Origin: JAKZVK01 sp965248255
GTDB lineage: Bacteria > Acidobacteriota > Terriglobia > Bryobacterales > UBA6623
Assembly: GCA_965248255.1 (NCBI GenBank)
Contig: CBDFIW010000004.1
Location: forward strand, 372,001-436,000
Reading direction: 5' to 3'
DNA: 64,000 nt
Each line of letters opens with the position of its first letter. Positions within the stretch are counted from its first letter, which is position 1. Shown here one piece after another: positions 60,518-64,000 of this stretch. The position numbers were made by a program, and so were the translations under genes. A model generated the notes under the pieces. It saw nothing but the letters and a program-made list of their open reading frames with translations, made no database searches and was not told the origin of the DNA.

Positions 60518-61321
60518 ATGGCCGTCTACGCCCTCGGCGATGTCCAGGGCTGCTACCAGACGTTTCAGAAACTTCTCGACCGCATTGGCTTCAATCCGTC
60601 AGACGACAGACTTTGGTTGACGGGCGATTTGGTCAACCGCGGACCCCGCTCACTGGACGTGCTGCGTTGGGCCTACCACCACCGGGACACGATCGTCACC
60701 GTTCTTGGCAACCACGACCTCAAGCTGCTCGCCTGCGCGGGGTCGGCCGCCCCTGTGAGACCGCGCGACACCTTCCAAGACGTCCTCGAGGCCCACGACC
60801 GCGACCAGTTACTCGATTGGCTCCGCCGGCGTCCCCTGGTCCACTGCCAAGATCGCTTCGTGCTCGTCCATGCCGGGCTACTGCCTTCGTGGACACTCGA
60901 TGACGCTGGCCGGTTCGCGGAAGAACTGCAAACTGCGCTAGCAGGGCCCGACTACGCCGAAACTCTCCGGGCCCTTTACGCCGACGCTGCTGTCGCCCTG
61001 GGAAGACGAGATGACGGGCGTCCAACGCTACCGCGGTCTGGCCGACATCTTCACCAAGATGAGGCTGTGCACCCCCGCCGGACGGCCGGACACGGCTACA
61101 CGGGCCCTCCCGGCGACGCCCCCGACGGCCTCGTTCCCTGGTTCTCGGTCCCCAACCGCCGGACTACCGAGCAAACGATCCTGTTCGGCCACTGGGCGGC
61201 CCTGGGCTTCCATCGCTCACCGGGCATCGTGGCCCTCGACAGCGGCTGTGTCTGGGGCGGCGCCCTGTCCGCCGTCCGCCTCCCTGACCTAAAGCTGTTC
61301 CAAGAACCCCTGGCAGATTGA
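60518..61321 (+). CDS. apaH: Bis(5'-nucleosyl)-tetraphosphatase ApaH, with a compensated frameshift
   Basis: The enzyme splits Ap4A to two ADP. The N-terminal part is canonical: MAVYALGDVQGCYQTFQKLL, LTGDLVNRGPRSL and VLGNHDLKLLA, the metallophosphoesterase motifs. Near 60990 and 61090 the frame shifts one way and back; in between, in the other frame, lies SPWEDEMTGVQRYRGLADI then FTKMRLCTPAGRPD, a known ApaH segment. The main frame regains HGYTGPPGDAPDGLVPWFS and LFGHWAALGF afterwards. As written about 30 residues are wrong; corrected length is about 268. Consensus error is the likeliest cause. Confidence 0.85.
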   Translation: MAVYALGDVQGCYQTFQKLLDRIGFNPSDDRLWLTGDLVNRGPRSLDVLRWAYHHRDTIVTVLGNHDLKLLACAGSAAPVRPRDTFQDVLEAHDRDQLLDWLRRRPLVHCQDRFVLVHAGLLPSWTLDDAGRFAEELQTALAGPDYAETLRALYADAAVALGRRDDGRPTLPRSGRHLHQDEAVHPRRTAGHGYTGPPGDAPDGLVPWFSVPNRRTTEQTILFGHWAALGFHRSPGIVALDSGCVWGGALSAVRLPDLKLFQEPLAD

Positions 61322-61408
61322 ACACAACCCCAGGCGCGGTGCTATTGACCAGTTCCTTGCAAATCATAACATATTGCTATACATTTGTAGTCAATCCCTT
61401 CCGACAGG

Positions 61409-64000
61409 ATGGCCACACCCCGCTCGGGGAGAATCTTCGTCGCGCTGGTTCTTCTCGCCATACTCTCGACGGCCACGCTATTGGCCGGCTTCGAAATCCG
61501 AGACTCTCGCCTGTTCCTGAACGACGCTCCGTTCGTCGTCCGCGGCGTCGTCTACAGCAACGTACCGATCGGGCAAACTTGGTCGGACCGCAACACCGGC
61601 GCGGCCTGCTTCTACCCGCGAGATCTCCCGCTCATCGCCGCCATGGGCGCCAACACGATTCGCACCCTGGCGCTGATGCCGCCTCGCAAACGCTCTTTCC
61701 GTTTCGTGCTGGGCAGCACGAACCTCTACTGGCTGGCCGGCTTTCCGCTCGATCGTTTCCATGACCCTGCACGACCGCTCGCCACCGACGACGCCGAGGG
61801 ACGCGTTTTGCGCGATGAGATCCTCTTGGCGTTCCGAGCCTACGTCGAGTCGTGGAAGGACGAGCCGCGCGTGATCGCCTTCGTCTTTGGCGAGGACGTG
61901 GGCGCCGACTACAACTCGAAGTTCGCCGGCTCGCCCGCCGACTTTTACTCCCTGCTTGCGGAAGCCGGCGCCCTGCTGCGCGACGCGGACGCACAGACTA
62001 CGCTGCTGACCACCACCGTCTCCCGCCTCGACCAGATCGGCTCACCGGCCTTCCACACGGACGACTCCAGCCAACCCGACCTCGCCTTCTGGTCTCTCAA
62101 TCTACCGGGCGGCGAGCCGGTCGAGACCGCGCCGGGCGGCGAGCCGGTCGAGACCGCGCCGGCCGCCGTCTCGGTCGTCAGTGCCAAGCCGCTGCTCGTC
62201 TCGTCGTTCGGCGTCGACGCCTACGATCACGTCCGTGGGGGCTTTGACCCGCGCCCGCAAGCCGGCGTCGCCGAACAGCAGGCCCGCGCCATCGAAGCGC
62301 TGGCGCGGCGCGAGCCTCGGCCTATTCTCGGTGGGGTCTATGCCGCGTACACCGACGAGTGGTGGCGCGGCGGTGATCCCGCTTCGCAAACAGCCGGCGG
62401 ACGGGAGGACGCCTCGTTCCCCGACGGTTTTCTCAACGAGGTATGGCAGGGACTCTTACGGGTCTCCAGGGGGCACGAAGCCGGCCTCGACCGCTTGCGG
62501 CCGCGTGACGCGTACTTCGCCCTGGCGAGACTGTGGGGGGGGCCCGCCGCCGGAGTTCTCCGAGACGCGCGTCGCTCAACTCGATCCGGAGGGCGTGGTC
62601 AACATGGCAGGCGGTTTGCTGCTGCTCTCCCCTGGCTCCTTGGCCGTGTTTACTGGCAAGGGATTAGCCTCCGCCGGGCGTTCCGTCGCAGGCGGCGACC
62701 TGCCTTTCCACTCAGGGCCGGTCAGCGTTTGCGTGGAGAGCGCAGCCATGCCGCTGTTTTTCAGCAATTCCGAGGAAGTACGAGGACAGACACCCTGGGA
62801 CCTCTCGCCAGACACGGTCCGCGCCTCGGTCTATCGCGCCGGCATGCCAAGCAACGCGGCCGAGTTCGAAGTCGCCGACGTGTCGCCGGGCATCTTCGAG
62901 GTGGGCGTTTTCCGGCCGGGTCGTCCGTGCCCGGTGGACGTGGCCAACGGCGTGCCGCCGGGCAGCTACCTCGAGATCTATGGGACCGGCTTGGGGCCCG
63001 GCGAGACCGCGCTCGCTTCCGGGCAGGCCCCGGTTCAGGTGAACCCCACGGCCGAGACGCCCCGGGTCTTCCTCGACGGCCTCGAGCTGCCGGTCTTCTT
63101 CTCGGGCATGCTGGCGGGCATGGCCGGCATCTACCAGGCGAATACGCACATCCCCGAGGACGCCTCGCCCAGCGTGGCCGCACTGAGCTTGCTGCAGAGA
63201 GGAATCCCGAGCAACCGCCATCGGCTGCGGATCACCGGCGAGGGCGACAGGCCGGGCTTCCTGCTCACACTGGGTGAGCCGGGACCGATCGTGCTGCAAG
63301 CCGGCGGACCACCGCACACCGTGCCGGTCTTGCTCAACGGCGTCAACGGCTTCTGCGACTTGATTCGTTTCGAGCTGCGGGGCGTGCCTACGGGAGTCCG
63401 GGCGCGAATCCCGGTCGGCGTTCCAGGGCAGACGCTGTCACTCTCCCTCCAAGCCGAGCCCGACGCGCCGGCGGGTCAGCGCACGCTGTTCCTCACCGGC
63501 CGCTCGGTCATTCCGGAGACGGTGACGCGCAGTCTCGCTCTGCGAGTATTGCCGAGTCAAGGGCCAATTGACTTTCGCGTCATCTCCGGGGGCTTCCTAA
63601 GCACCGCGCCCGTGGCGAGCTTCGAGATGGCGGGGAGTCTGGTCCATCGGGTTCACGGGGGCGGCTTGGGACGAGGCTTCAACTTCCTGACCATCAACCC
63701 CGAATCAGGTGTCTTGGGGCCGGTCCGTGCCTTCGACACGTGGGCGAGCGATGGGGACGCCGTTGCGATGGAGACCTACTTGAAGGCTTTGCCCGACGGC
63801 GTGGTGGTCCTGGCTGCGATTGCCGACGAGGGTTCGCTGAAGATCACCGGCGAGACGAGGCGTGTTCTGCGCGAGACTCTCGCCTCCGGGCTCATCGATC
63901 ATCTGGAGTTCCGCTACTCCTGGGCCATCATCAGCCGCAAAGACGCCGCCAAACCCTTCGCCGAGGGCCTGAGTCCCAACGGCCTGGTTGTCCTCGACGA
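61409..64000 (+). CDS. Secreted glycosidase-like protein with TIGR03437 domains, partial and frameshifted
   Basis: The ATG at 61409 starts a signal peptide (about residues 8-27, IFVALVLLAILSTATLLAG). A TIM-barrel-like region (FEIRDSRLFLNDAPFVVRG, GANTIRTLALM) resembles glycoside hydrolases of the GH2/GH5 type. A 9-residue duplication PGGEPVETA lies at 62105-62158. In a run of eight G at 62535-62542 the frame changes (one G too many); in the new frame PPPEFSETRVAQ continues to the window end. That part has two TIGR03437 domains (SGPVSVCVESAAMPLFF, then PGSYLEIYGTGLGPGE). No stop is seen in this frame before 64000, so the gene is cut by the window. Confidence 0.75.
62105..62158 (+). repeat. 27-bp perfect tandem duplication in the glycosidase-like gene
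   Basis: The 27 bases coding PGGEPVETA are repeated immediately and exactly. The repeat keeps the frame. It lies in a linker-like part of the predicted secreted protein and may vary in copy number. Confidence 0.85.

Overview
High-GC bacterial chromosome segment, most likely from an Acidobacteriota (Bryobacterales/Solibacter-like) organism. The main pointers are proteins carrying the Solibacter-type TIGR03437 domain (35065-35976 and the gene starting at 61409), the mixture of DUF1501, DUF885, DUF899, Gfo/Idh/MocA and SSS-symporter proteins, and an M56 peptidase paired with a BlaI repressor. The genus is not determined. No rRNA, tRNA or CRISPR array was found.

Layout. 1-7.3 kb is a mobile-element nest: an amidohydrolase-like gene, a group II intron (about 4497 down to 1279) whose maturase gene is split by an IS630-family element, then a D-aminoacylase gene split by a second, unrelated IS630-family element. 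7.3-8.0 kb holds eroded potassium-transport gene remnants. 8-15.3 kb has a quinone-oxidoreductase-like MDR enzyme, a CPA2 K+/H+ antiporter, a Gfo/Idh/MocA oxidoreductase and a BlaI-M56 sensor pair with a clear operator/promoter. 15.4-17.8 kb is the housekeeping operon rplU-rpmA-obgE-nadD. 18.3-31.1 kb looks like a catabolic island: two SSS sodium symporters, hydantoinase A, two tandem hydantoinase B paralogues, a mandelate-racemase-type enzyme, a Tat-exported beta-propeller glycosidase-like protein and a frameshifted IclR regulator.

31-34 kb is another decayed zone (IS3 remnant, truncated sulfatase, frameshifted AHSA1 gene). 35-40.6 kb is a large RHS/YD-repeat surface protein with a 40-nt homopolymer tract, followed by a TIGR03437 protein. 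40.8-45.5 kb has metG, larC and a radical SAM protein. A second, nearly identical copy of the first IS630 element sits at 45.7-46.8 kb. 46.9-50.6 kb has a Flp pilin, an HNH protein, a Cache-domain protein, a CBS protein and an approximately 1 kb non-coding stretch that begins a possible structured RNA with a near-consensus promoter. 50.7-64 kb has a DUF885 lipoprotein, a DUF1501 protein, an NADP/F420-type oxidoreductase, a large exported unknown, the proton/sodium pyrophosphatase hppA, a YkvI-like transporter, PspC, ApaH and a partial secreted glycosidase-like protein with TIGR03437 domains.

Two general points affect reading of the window. First, several otherwise intact genes carry one- or two-base indels, often in G/C homopolymers (RHS, CBS, ApaH, the glycosidase-like gene, IclR, AHSA1, D-aminoacylase). 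Consensus sequencing error, phase variation and real decay must be separated before these are called pseudogenes. Second, small palindromes of two families (GTAGGGG... and GAGCCGC...) occupy several intergenic gaps and look like dispersed repeats.
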